Source: an uncultured Eubacteriales bacterium
Lineage (GTDB): Bacteria > Bacillota > Clostridia > Oscillospirales > Oscillospiraceae
DNA: 9,747 bases
Assembly (NCBI GenBank): GCA_900544705.1
Contig: UQWH01000067.1
Span: forward strand, 1 to 9,747
Direction of reading: 5' to 3'
The notes under the pieces are model-generated. The model had not been told where the DNA came from and ran no database searches. It saw nothing but the letters and a program-made list of their open reading frames with translations. Of this stretch, positions 1 to 6,891 are shown piece by piece (within the stretch, counting starts at the first letter, position 1; the number at the start of each line of letters is the position of its first letter). The translations under genes were made by a program, and so were the position numbers.

Positions 1-14
1 TTTTTGACAGTCTG

Positions 15-43
15 AAAGGAAGCAGCCTTGCTGCTTCCTTTTT
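15..43 (+). terminator. Intrinsic terminator between converging genes
   Basis: A perfect 11-bp stem (arms 15-25 and 31-41, loop 26-30) is followed on the plus strand by a run of five T (39-43). Its T-tract fits a rightward gene ending left of the window. The MATE stop codon on the minus strand begins two bases further on, so the same hairpin probably also ends the leftward MATE transcript, although only three T follow it in that direction. Confidence 0.8.
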
Positions 44-44
44 G

Positions 45-1439
45 CTATTTCCCGATCATTCCGCGCCTGACCTGCTCCTCCCGTTCGCGGAAGATGCGCG
101 GGAAGCGCGAGAAGATCACGATGCTTGTGATGATCCCCGCCACGAGATCGGCAATGCCCTCGGACAGGTACACGCCCTTGAAGCCCAGAAAATGCGTCAG
201 CGCAAAGCACAGCGGGATTAAGATGACGACCTTGCGGTTCACCGCAAGCAGGAGGGCCGCCGTTCCCTGCCCCAGGGCGACATTGATATTTTGCAGCGTC
301 ATCTGCACGAAAAACATGATAGAGCCCATTAAAAACAGCGGCGTATACTGCTTCACGATCGCCGTGACCGAATCGCTGGCGGAGAACAGGCGCGCGTAGA
401 TCTGCGGCACCGCAAGTGACACCGACCAGACCGCCGCCGCAAACAGCAAGGCGATCACGGTCACGTAGCGGATGCCCTTTTTCAGGCGGTCGGCACTGCC
501 GCGGCCGTAGTTGTAGCTGACGAAGGGCTGCATCCCGTTGCCAAGGCCGTTGAGCGGCAGGGAGATCAGCTGCAAGGCGCTGAGCATGACCGTGAGCGCA
601 GCGGTGTAATCCTTGTCGCCGCCCGTGGCGCGGTTGAGATTGATATTGAACACGACCTGAATGGCGCACTCGGTCAGCACCATGACAAAGGGCGTGACGC
701 CGAGGGACACAATGCTCCGGACCCGCGCGAAGCAAAAACGCATCTCCCGCACGCGGAAGCGGAACAGACTCTTGCGGGAGAAGAAAAAGCAGAGAATGCA
801 GATGCAGGAAACCAGTTGGGAAAGGATCGTCGCAAGGCTGGAGCCCTGCACACCCATGCCGAATGTGAAAATAAAGATCGGGTCGAGCGCAATATTCGTG
901 ACCGCGCCGACCAGGACGGAGCCCATGGCGAGGAAGGAATGGCCCTGCGTCAGGATGAAGGGATTCAGGCCCTGCGCCAGCATGACGAAGATCGTGCCGC
1001 AGGCATAGATTTTCAGATAGGAAACCGCGAATTCCACCGCGCTCGGCGGACAGCCGAAGGCCACGACGATGGGCCGCGCGAGGAAAAAGGTCAGCGCGCC
1101 GATCGCGACTCCAAGCGAGAACAGCAGCAAAAACGAGGTGTTGAAGATGCGGTTGGCCTCCGCGCGGTTCCCCTCGCCCATCTTGATGCCGGCGCGCGGC
1201 GAACCACCGAGGCCGACGAGATTGGCAAAAGCCTGAATGATCAGGGTAATGGGCAGGACGATGCCCAGCGCCGCCAGCGCGTCCATGCCGGAGTCTTCGA
1301 TCTTGGCGACATACATTCTGTCTACAATATTATATAGGAAGGTAATGAGCTGGGCGATCACCGCCGGTATGGTAAGGCGGAACACCAGCGGAAGGATCTT
1401 TCCGCTTTCCAGCTCCTGCGTCATGTCTCTTTTCTGCAT
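45..1439 (-). CDS. MATE-family multidrug/cation antiporter
   Basis: A 464-residue polytopic membrane protein, normal length for the MATE family, whose members expel drugs and cationic compounds using a Na+ or H+ gradient. Seen in the sequence: a hydrophilic N-terminus, a first membrane helix with the IPAVIAQLITFLYNIVD pattern around residues 24-40, the GGSPRAGIKMGEGNRAEAN loop typical of the family, further hydrophobic segments consistent with about twelve helices, and a basic C-terminus. An upstream start at 1538 is open, but that extension overlaps the promoter. I chose the ATG at 1439, which has a weak AGGG about nine bases ahead of it; an ATG at 1424 is also possible. The stop is TAG, placed directly against a terminator hairpin. 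It is divergent from a MarR gene, an arrangement that recalls MepA/MepR, but the exact substrate cannot be read from the sequence. Confidence 0.9.
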   Translation of the reverse strand: MQKRDMTQELESGKILPLVFRLTIPAVIAQLITFLYNIVDRMYVAKIEDSGMDALAALGIVLPITLIIQAFANLVGLGGSPRAGIKMGEGNRAEANRIFNTSFLLLFSLGVAIGALTFFLARPIVVAFGCPPSAVEFAVSYLKIYACGTIFVMLAQGLNPFILTQGHSFLAMGSVLVGAVTNIALDPIFIFTFGMGVQGSSLATILSQLVSCICILCFFFSRKSLFRFRVREMRFCFARVRSIVSLGVTPFVMVLTECAIQVVFNINLNRATGGDKDYTAALTVMLSALQLISLPLNGLGNGMQPFVSYNYGRGSADRLKKGIRYVTVIALLFAAAVWSVSLAVPQIYARLFSASDSVTAIVKQYTPLFLMGSIMFFVQMTLQNINVALGQGTAALLLAVNRKVVILIPLCFALTHFLGFKGVYLSEGIADLVAGIITSIVIFSRFPRIFREREEQVRRGMIGK

Positions 1440-1459
1440 TTTGAAAACCCTGCTGCCCT

Positions 1460-1480
1460 TGCCTGCCGTAGATGCAGGCA
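1460..1480 (-). other. Small hairpin in the MATE 5' leader
   Basis: A perfect 7-bp inverted repeat (arms 1460-1466 and 1474-1480, loop of 7) lies between the predicted MATE transcription start (about 1490) and the start codon at 1439. It could shape leader structure or translation. No T-tract follows it, so it is not a terminator. It may have no function. Confidence 0.35.
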
Positions 1481-1497
1481 TAATTTCATGAAAGCTA

Positions 1498-1526
1498 ATT
1501 ATAGCACGCACACCACTGTTTTGCAA
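1498..1526 (-). promoter_or_regulatory. Sigma-A promoter of the MATE gene
   Basis: On the minus strand the -35 box is TTGCAA (1526-1521). After a 17-base spacer comes a perfect TATAAT -10 box (1503-1498), preceded by TG-n (extended -10). Transcription should start near 1490, leaving a leader of about 50 bases. The -35 box lies inside a long inverted repeat. Confidence 0.75.
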
Positions 1527-1545
1527 GGCTTCCTGCAAAACAGTG
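1514..1545. promoter_or_regulatory. 12-bp inverted repeat over the MATE -35 box, candidate operator
   Basis: CACTGTTTTGCA (1514-1525) and TGCAAAACAGTG (1534-1545) are perfect reverse complements separated by 8 bases. The repeat lies upstream of both divergent transcription starts, so it is probably not made into RNA and is best read as a protein-binding site. It covers the MATE -35 box, so a bound regulator would block MATE transcription. The adjacent MarR protein is the obvious candidate binder, but this is inference. Confidence 0.55.
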
Positions 1546-1603
1546 CAGGCCGAATATTCACAATTTGTTCATAAAATGTCCCGGTTCTGTTCACATGATT
1601 TCA

Positions 1604-1613
1604 TATAATTATA
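1604..1613 (+). promoter_or_regulatory. Probable -10 region of the MarR-ABC operon, palindromic
   Basis: TATAAT at 1604-1609 is a perfect -10 box and lies within the 10-bp palindrome TATAATTATA. It is 46 bases ahead of the MarR start codon. No convincing -35 box is found 16-18 bases upstream. This fits a weak or regulated promoter, possibly with MarR binding over the palindrome. Confidence 0.5.
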
Positions 1614-1654
1614 GATGTTCTAAAAATAAACTTTCTAATTATCGGAGGTTTGCA

Positions 1655-2110
1655 ATGCCGGAGTGGAATTTCACGGCGTCGAAGCTGTTCTGCAACGCCA
1701 ATAAACTCATCGAGGCCTATCAGACGGTGCTCCAGCCGCTGTGCAAGGAGCTGGGAATGCCGCCGATGGCCGTGGACATTCTGATGTTCTTTGCCAACAA
1801 CCCGGACAGCAGCACGGCCAAGGATCTCTGTCAGTGCCGCGGGCTGAAGCCGGGGATCGTTTCCGTCCATATCGACCGACTGGTAAACGAAGGGCTGCTG
1901 CGGCGGCAGGCCGTTCCCGGCGACCGGCGGAAGCAGCAGCTCGTCTGCACGGAGGCCGCGCAGCCCATCATTGAAAAGGGCCGGGCGCTGCAAAGGGACT
2001 TTGCCGTGCAAATTCTCACCGGACTGAGTGAAGAAGATATTGAAGCGTTCCGCAGAACGCTTGCCGTGCTGGGCGGCAACATTGAACGGATCCAGAAGTG
2101 CGAGATCTGA
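1655..2110 (+). CDS. MarR-family transcriptional regulator
   Basis: A 151-residue winged-helix protein of typical MarR length, presumably a dimeric DNA-binding repressor that releases DNA on binding a small phenolic or toxic ligand. Visible are the N-terminal helix, a helix-turn-helix with recognition helix around residues 65-80 (KPGIVSVHIDRLVNEG), and the family's wing signature GDRRKQQLVCTE around residues 89-100. The ATG at 1655 is chosen because GGAGG (1644-1648) lies six bases ahead; the frame is open upstream to 1565, but that part overlaps the promoter. It is the first gene of an operon with two ABC half-transporters and is divergent from a MATE pump, so it probably controls export genes on one or both sides, including itself. 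The ligand is unknown. Confidence 0.9.
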   Translation: MPEWNFTASKLFCNANKLIEAYQTVLQPLCKELGMPPMAVDILMFFANNPDSSTAKDLCQCRGLKPGIVSVHIDRLVNEGLLRRQAVPGDRRKQQLVCTEAAQPIIEKGRALQRDFAVQILTGLSEEDIEAFRRTLAVLGGNIERIQKCEI

Positions 2111-2124
2111 GATCGGAGGAAATT

Positions 2125-3879
2125 ATGCTGAAACTTTTGAAAAACATGCGCCGCAGAGAAGCGCTGATGGCGCTTTTGTGTCTGGTATTCGTTGTGGTGC
2201 AGGTCTATTTTGATCTGCGTCTGCCGGACTACATGACGGAGCTGACCACGCTGATCAAAACCTCCGGCGGCACGTCGGACATTCTGAGCGTCGGTCTGAA
2301 AATGCTGGGCTGCACCGCCGTGAGCGCCGCGCTCGCCGTCGTGTGCGGCTTCCTCGCCGCAAAGACGGCCTCCGGCTTCAGCTTCACCGTCCGGGAGAAG
2401 CTGTTCCACCACGTCATGGACGTCGGCAGCGAGGAAATGCAGGATTTCTCCGTGCCGAGCCTGATCACCAGAACGACCAACGACATCACACAGATCCAGA
2501 TGATCATCGCCATGGGTCTGCAAATGCTCATCAAGGCGCCGATCATGGCGGTCTGGGCCGTCATCAAAATTCTGGGCAAGAGCTGGGAGCTCTCGGCCGT
2601 CACGGCCGGCTTTGTCGTGGTGCTCTGCACGACGCTGCTGCTGATCATGTTCACCTGTATTCCCCGCTTCCGTCTGGTGCAGAAAGCGACCGATAAGATC
2701 AACCGCGTCGCGCGGGAAAATCTGACGGGCATCAACGTCGTCCACGCCTTCAACGCCGAGGACTTCCAGAATAAAAAGTTCGACGTACCGAGCAGAGAAA
2801 TGATGAATCTGCAAATGAAAAATCAGAAGCTCTTCGCGCTGGTGCAACCCATTCTGGGGCTCGGCATGAACGGCCTCGCGCTGGTGATCTACTGGCTGGG
2901 CGCGGCGCTGGTCAACAACATTGCCCTGACGGACACCGCCGCGCGTCTGACGATGTTCAGTAATGTCCTGGTATTCAGTGCCTACGCTACCTATATCGTG
3001 ATGTCCTTCATGATGCTGGTCATGATCTATATGCTGCTGCCGCAGGCGCAGGTATCGGCCGAGCGTATCAACGAGGTGCTGGACCGCACCGCCGCCGTCC
3101 GCGAGGGTACGCGCACGCAAGGCACGGAGACCGGCTCGGTGGAATTTCGGGACGTTTCCTTCCGCTATCCGCACGCCTCCGACGACGAACTGAGCAACAT
3201 CAGCTTCAAAGTGGAGCAGGGGCAGACGCTCGCCATCATCGGCGCGACCGGCAGCGGCAAGACAACACTGGTCAGCCTGATCGCGCGGTTTTACGACGCA
3301 ACGAGCGGCGAGGTGCTGGTCGACGGCGTGAATGTGAAGGAATACACCTTCGACGCGCTTTACGACAAGCTCGGCTATGTCACGCAGAAGGCCGTGCTGT
3401 TCGCCGGCAGCATCCGCGGCAACGTTTTCTTCGGCGAGAGCGCCGCACCGGACGACGAGGCGAACCTGCACGACGCCATTGCGCTTTCGCAGGCGCAGGA
3501 GTTCGTCGACAAGCTCCCCGAAGGCACGGACTACGCCATTGCACAGCTTGGCCGCAACGTTTCCGGCGGGCAGAAGCAGCGGCTTTCCATCGCCCGCGCG
3601 CTGGCGCGGAAGCCGGAGATTCTGGTCTTCGACGACTCCTTCTCCGCGCTGGACTACCGCACGGACGCGAAGCTGCGCGAGGGTCTGGCAGCACAGCTTC
3701 ATGATACGACCAAAATCATCGTCGCCCAGCGCATCAGCACCATCCGCCATGCGGATCAGATCATTGTGCTCGACCGCGGCGAGATCGCCGGCATCGGCCG
3801 GCATGAAGACCTGATGCAGAGCTGCAAGGTGTACCGCGAGATTGCCATGTCGCAGCTCAGCGCATCGGAGCTTGCTTAA
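2125..3879 (+). CDS. ABC exporter half-transporter, subunit with degenerate catalytic site
   Basis: A 584-residue half-transporter: a membrane domain of about six helices (residues 1-310), then an ATPase domain. Walker A is GATGSGKTT (373-381), the ABC signature is the canonical SGGQ (480-483), and Walker B is ILVFD (499-503). The next residue is Asp504 instead of the catalytic Glu, and the switch histidine is Gln535 (IVAQRIST). This is the pattern of the inactive half of heterodimeric exporters such as TM287/288, LmrCD or EfrAB: it supplies the working signature motif to its partner while its own ATP site hydrolyses poorly or not at all. The ATG at 2125 has GGAGGA just ahead and lies 14 bases after the MarR stop, so it is co-transcribed. 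Lipophilic drugs or peptides are likely cargo; the actual substrate is unknown. Confidence 0.93.
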   Translation: MLKLLKNMRRREALMALLCLVFVVVQVYFDLRLPDYMTELTTLIKTSGGTSDILSVGLKMLGCTAVSAALAVVCGFLAAKTASGFSFTVREKLFHHVMDVGSEEMQDFSVPSLITRTTNDITQIQMIIAMGLQMLIKAPIMAVWAVIKILGKSWELSAVTAGFVVVLCTTLLLIMFTCIPRFRLVQKATDKINRVARENLTGINVVHAFNAEDFQNKKFDVPSREMMNLQMKNQKLFALVQPILGLGMNGLALVIYWLGAALVNNIALTDTAARLTMFSNVLVFSAYATYIVMSFMMLVMIYMLLPQAQVSAERINEVLDRTAAVREGTRTQGTETGSVEFRDVSFRYPHASDDELSNISFKVEQGQTLAIIGATGSGKTTLVSLIARFYDATSGEVLVDGVNVKEYTFDALYDKLGYVTQKAVLFAGSIRGNVFFGESAAPDDEANLHDAIALSQAQEFVDKLPEGTDYAIAQLGRNVSGGQKQRLSIARALARKPEILVFDDSFSALDYRTDAKLREGLAAQLHDTTKIIVAQRISTIRHADQIIVLDRGEIAGIGRHEDLMQSCKVYREIAMSQLSASELA

Positions 3880-3885
3880 AGGAGG
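3880..3885 (+). promoter_or_regulatory. Ribosome binding site deciding a GTG start
   Basis: AGGAGG directly after the stop of the first ABC gene lies seven bases before GTG at 3893. It fixes this non-ATG start for the second ABC subunit and excludes the longer open frame from 3842, which would overlap the upstream gene. Confidence 0.85.
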
Positions 3886-3892
3886 GACAGCA

Positions 3893-5662
3893 GTGAAAAA
3901 GACACAAAAACGGAGCATCGGCTCCGCCGCGCCGCGGCTGGCAGGCTACCTGCGCACGCAGCTCGGCATCATTCTCGTCGCGCTGATCCTCGCCGCGGCC
4001 AGCGCCGTGCTGACCATCATCGGCCCGGATAAGATCGGCCGCATCGCAACGATCATGTCCGACGGACTGTTCACCGGTATCGACCTGCCCGCCATTGCAA
4101 AGCTCGGCATCTTCCTCGCCGTGATCTACGGTCTGAGCGCGCTGTTCGGCTTTGTGCAGCACTATATCATGGCGGTCGTCACGCTGAAGATGTCCTACCG
4201 GATGCGCGGAGAGCTCTCCGAAAAGATCAACCGCGTGCCGCAGAAATACTTCAACACCACCTCGCAGGGCGACATCCTCAGCCGCATCACCAACGACGTA
4301 TCCACGCTCCAGCAGGGGCTGACCAACAGCCTTCCCACCATCATCAGTGCGGCGACGCAGTTTATCGGCTGCCTGATCATGATGTTCGTGACCGAGTGGC
4401 GGCTGGCGCTGATCTCGCTCGGCGTGACGCTCATCGGTCTGGTGCTGACAGTCCTCATCATGTCGCGCTCGCAGAAATACTTCGCCGCGCGCCAGAAGAG
4501 TCTGGGCGAGCTGAACGGCTACGTGGAGGAGATGTACTCCGGCCACGAGGTCGTGCGCATCAGCCGCGCGGGGCGCAAGGTGGACGAGCACTTTGACAAG
4601 CTCAACGCCGCCGTCTACGATGCCAACTGGCGTTCGCAGTTTCTCTCCGGCATGATGCAGCCGCTGATGAACATCGTCGGCAACATCGCCTATGTCGCCG
4701 TGTGCGTGTTCGGCTCCATCCTCGCGATGAATGGCACGATCGACTTCGGCGTGATCGTTTCCTTCATTCTCTATGTCCGTCTGTTCACCTCTCCCCTGAC
4801 GCAGATCGCACAGGGCATGACCAATTTGCAGACCGCTTCGGCCTCGGCGCACCGCATCTTCGACTTTTTAGAGAGCGAGGAGCTGCCCGACGAGAGCGAA
4901 AAGACGCAGTCTCTTTCCACTGTGCGTGGCCACGTCCGCTTCGACCACGTCCGCTTCAGCTATCCGGACACGCCGGACAAGATCATCATCAAGGATTTCT
5001 CCGCCGAGATGCAGCCAGGCCAAAAGGTCGCCATCGTCGGCCCGACCGGTGCCGGCAAGACCACGATGGTCAATCTGCTGATGCGCTTCTTCGAGCTCAA
5101 CGGCGGCAGCATTTCCATCGACGGCGTGCCGATCTGCGATATGCGCCGCGAGGATGTGCACAAGCTCTTCGGCATGGTTTTGCAGGACACGTGGCTGTTT
5201 GAGGGCACCGTGCGCGAAAATCTTGTGTACAATATGCAGGGCATCACGGACGAGCAGCTCATGCGCGTCTGCCGCGCCTGCGGGCTGGATAAGTTCGTCC
5301 GGTCGCTTCCGAACGGTCTGGACACGGTGCTCTCGGAGAGCACGAGCATCTCCGCCGGTCAGAAGCAGCTTCTGACCATTGCCCGCGCCATGCTCCAGAA
5401 CGCACCCATGCTGATCCTCGACGAGGCGACTTCCTCCGTGGACACCCGCACGGAACTGCTGATCCAGCGCGCAATGGACGAGCTGACGAAGGGCCGCACG
5501 AGCTTTGTCATCGCGCACCGCCTTTCGACGATCAAAAATGCCGATCTCATCCTCGTGATGCGCGACGGCGACGTGATCGAAAGCGGCACGCACGACGAGC
5601 TGATGCAGCGCGGCGGCTTCTATGCCGAGCTGTACAACAGCCAGTTCGAGCAGGCCTCCTGA
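3893..5662 (+). CDS. ABC exporter half-transporter, catalytic subunit
   Basis: A 589-residue half-transporter with an N-terminal membrane domain (about residues 15-320) and a C-terminal ATPase domain. Walker A is GPTGAGKTT (383-391), Walker B LILDE with catalytic Glu511, and the switch histidine is present (His542 in IAHRLST). The ABC signature is altered: SAGQ (487-490) instead of SGGQ. These features mirror the upstream subunit, which has a good signature but lacks Glu and His. The two should therefore pair into a heterodimer with one working ATP site (this Walker A/B plus the partner's signature) and one degenerate site. It starts at GTG 3893, only 13 bases behind the partner's stop, and ends before a strong terminator, so it is the last gene of the MarR operon. 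Confidence 0.93.
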   Translation: MKKTQKRSIGSAAPRLAGYLRTQLGIILVALILAAASAVLTIIGPDKIGRIATIMSDGLFTGIDLPAIAKLGIFLAVIYGLSALFGFVQHYIMAVVTLKMSYRMRGELSEKINRVPQKYFNTTSQGDILSRITNDVSTLQQGLTNSLPTIISAATQFIGCLIMMFVTEWRLALISLGVTLIGLVLTVLIMSRSQKYFAARQKSLGELNGYVEEMYSGHEVVRISRAGRKVDEHFDKLNAAVYDANWRSQFLSGMMQPLMNIVGNIAYVAVCVFGSILAMNGTIDFGVIVSFILYVRLFTSPLTQIAQGMTNLQTASASAHRIFDFLESEELPDESEKTQSLSTVRGHVRFDHVRFSYPDTPDKIIIKDFSAEMQPGQKVAIVGPTGAGKTTMVNLLMRFFELNGGSISIDGVPICDMRREDVHKLFGMVLQDTWLFEGTVRENLVYNMQGITDEQLMRVCRACGLDKFVRSLPNGLDTVLSESTSISAGQKQLLTIARAMLQNAPMLILDEATSSVDTRTELLIQRAMDELTKGRTSFVIAHRLSTIKNADLILVMRDGDVIESGTHDELMQRGGFYAELYNSQFEQAS

Positions 5663-5673
5663 GAATCCGATTT

Positions 5674-5711
5674 CCCGCGCAGGACGGATGTCCTGCGCGG
5701 GTTTCTTTTTT
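5674..5711 (+). terminator. Strong intrinsic terminator of the MarR-ABC operon
   Basis: A perfect 12-bp GC-rich stem (CCCGCGCAGGAC at 5674-5685 and its complement at 5690-5701, loop GGAT) is followed by TTTCTTTTTT. It begins 12 bases after the stop of the second ABC gene and isolates this operon from the TetR promoter that starts 18 bases later. Confidence 0.95.
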
Positions 5712-5728
5712 GCCTCTGCGGAATTCGG

Positions 5729-5757
5729 TTGCATTTTTCCTCTGCCTATGCTATGAC
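5729..5757 (+). promoter_or_regulatory. Promoter of the TetR-ubiquitin operon
   Basis: TTGCAT (5729-5734), a 17-base spacer, then TATGAC (5752-5757) preceded by TG-n form a plausible extended -10 sigma-A promoter. The same layout, with the same TTGCAT box, recurs in the promoter ahead of the tRNA region. Transcription should start near 5764, just before the palindrome. Confidence 0.6.
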
Positions 5758-5766
5758 GGAACCGAT

Positions 5767-5784
5767 GTTAGAATTAGTTCTAAC
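5767..5784. promoter_or_regulatory. Palindromic TetR operator candidate
   Basis: GTTAGAA (5767-5773) and TTCTAAC (5778-5784) are perfect inverted arms with a 4-base spacer. The site covers the predicted transcription start, about 25 bases before the TetR start codon. Size, symmetry and position are typical of an autoregulatory TetR-family operator, so the regulator probably represses itself and the ubiquitin-like gene. No second copy was noticed in the window. Confidence 0.7.
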
Positions 5785-5809
5785 ACTGATTTCAAATGAG
5801 GTAACCGCC

Positions 5810-6511
5810 ATGGGAAGCAGATACGAAAAAGAAGAATCTCGCAAGAAGATTCTCTCGGCCTGCGTGCGGCTGTTCTGGGCACAGGGCTTCCGCAAAACGC
5901 CGCCAAAGCAGATCTTACAGGAAGCCGGCGTCAGCGCCGGAACCTTCTACAATCTCTACAAATCCAAGGCAGGCGTGCTGATGGAGCTGACAGACTTCAT
6001 GTTCAGCCAGCAGTTCGGCATCGCCGGGAAACTCTCCGCCGGCGGTGCGAGCCCGGCGCTGGTATACGCGCTGGAAACCTCCATCCAGCTCGCGCTGACG
6101 GAGCTGAACGAGAATCTGCGGGAAATTTACATAGAGGTCTACACGCAGCCCGATATTTTAGAGCGCATCCGTCAGAAAACGACCGCCGAATTGCAGCGCA
6201 TCTTCGGCCCCTACCTGCCGGAGTGCAGCGCCAGCGATTTCTACGAGATGGACATCGGCACGGCCGCCATCATGCGCGGCTATATGGAGCGCCCCTGCGA
6301 CCTGTATTTCACGCTGGAGCGGAAGATCGAATGCTTCCTTCGCATGACCCTTACCGTCTATCACGTCCCGGAGGCGCAGATCTCCGAGATCCTGCAAACC
6401 ATCGCCGCACTGGACATCCGCACGATCGCGGACTCCGTCATGCAGCGGCTCTTCACTGCCCTGCAAATGAAGTATGAATTCACGCTGACCGACAAGGAGG
6501 AAGCGAAATGA
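5810..6511 (+). CDS. TetR/AcrR-family transcriptional regulator
   Basis: A 233-residue one-component regulator. The N-terminal DNA-binding domain (about residues 9-57) has the family layout: helix 1 EESRKKILSACVRLFWAQGF, then a helix-turn-helix PKQILQEAGVSAGTFYNLYKSKAGVL. The remainder is a helical ligand-binding and dimerisation domain without recognisable specificity. The ATG at 5810, with GAGG about seven bases ahead, gives a protein starting MGSRYEKEE; the open frame from TTG 5729 is rejected because it overlaps the promoter and operator. Its stop overlaps the start of the ubiquitin-like gene (ATGA), so both are translated from one message and the likely target of control is that gene. 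The inducer is unknown. Confidence 0.92.
   Translation: MGSRYEKEESRKKILSACVRLFWAQGFRKTPPKQILQEAGVSAGTFYNLYKSKAGVLMELTDFMFSQQFGIAGKLSAGGASPALVYALETSIQLALTELNENLREIYIEVYTQPDILERIRQKTTAELQRIFGPYLPECSASDFYEMDIGTAAIMRGYMERPCDLYFTLERKIECFLRMTLTVYHVPEAQISEILQTIAALDIRTIADSVMQRLFTALQMKYEFTLTDKEEAK
6494..6500 (+). promoter_or_regulatory. Ribosome binding site of the ubiquitin-like gene, inside tetR
   Basis: AAGGAGG lies seven bases ahead of ATG 6508, within the last codons of the TetR gene. Together with the 4-base ATGA overlap it implies translational coupling and efficient initiation on the secreted ubiquitin-like protein. Confidence 0.85.
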
Positions 6512-6891
6512 AAAAACGCCTGCTCAGTATTCTGCTCACCGTCTGCCTGCTGCTGTGCCTGATCCCGGCCACGGCCTTTGCCGAGGGCGGGATGCAGATC
6601 TTTGTCAAAACCCTGACGGGACGCCACATTACCCTGAATGTTGAACCCACGGACACCATTGCGGCCGTTAAGATCAAGATTCAGGAAAAGGAAGGCACGC
6701 TTCCTGCGCGGCAGCGGCTGATCTTCGAGGGAAAGCAGCTGACCGAGGAAGAAAAGGCCTTGCAGGACTACAATATTCAAAGGGATTCGACCATCGAAAT
6801 GGTGGCACATTTTGATCACTGCGTCTGCGGCGGCGAGATCAGCGCGGGCGGCCACCAGCACGAGGAAGCTCCCGCCGCGTGGCAGGCATAG
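6508..6891 (+). CDS. Secreted ubiquitin-like protein (part before the amber codon)
   Basis: 127 residues. Residues 1-25 are a Sec signal peptide: MKKR, a Leu-rich core, and cleavage expected after AFA. Residues 29-99 align with eukaryotic ubiquitin 1-70: it begins MQIFVKTLTG and includes QRLIF, GKQL and DYNIQ, with 46 of 70 positions identical by hand count and one extra residue near ubiquitin position 53. Kept are Leu8, Ile44 and Val70 (the hydrophobic binding patch) and Lys6, 27, 29, 33 and 48. Lys11 and Lys63 are Arg. The conjugating tail RLRGG is absent; instead comes HFDHCVCGG and a His-rich linker. The mature product would be a roughly 102-residue exported protein that cannot be conjugated like normal ubiquitin. 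Bacteroides fragilis also secretes a ubiquitin homologue; a role in host interaction here is inference. Confidence 0.88.
   Translation: MKKRLLSILLTVCLLLCLIPATAFAEGGMQIFVKTLTGRHITLNVEPTDTIAAVKIKIQEKEGTLPARQRLIFEGKQLTEEEKALQDYNIQRDSTIEMVAHFDHCVCGGEISAGGHQHEEAPAAWQA

Noticed and set aside
1440..1538. N-terminal extension of the MATE protein to the start at 1538
   Set aside because: This start lies upstream of the predicted -10 box and inside the inverted repeat, so it would not be transcribed from that promoter.
1831..3918. 695-codon open frame on the minus strand opposite MarR and the first ABC gene
   Set aside because: It mirrors clear MarR and ABC genes, has no family motifs, is rich in His, Arg, Asp and Gln as expected of an antisense frame in GC-rich coding DNA, and lacks a credible ribosome site.
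6823..6834. CGG after the ubiquitin domain as a working diglycine conjugation end
   Set aside because: The Gly pair is part of a CxCGG motif and lies nine to ten residues after Val70 rather than five to six, without the RLR that enzymes require. It also continues into a linker.
6889..6891. TAG read as pyrrolysine or as a reassigned codon
   Set aside because: The MATE gene in the same window ends with TAG immediately before a terminator hairpin, so TAG works as stop here. No pyl gene or other in-frame TAG is visible. Rejected as the leading explanation, not excluded.
6508..6891. Eukaryotic contamination as source of the ubiquitin sequence
   Set aside because: The ubiquitin is fused in frame to a bacterial signal peptide, has a strong AAGGAGG site, overlaps a TetR gene and continues in the frame of a sortase-anchored protein.
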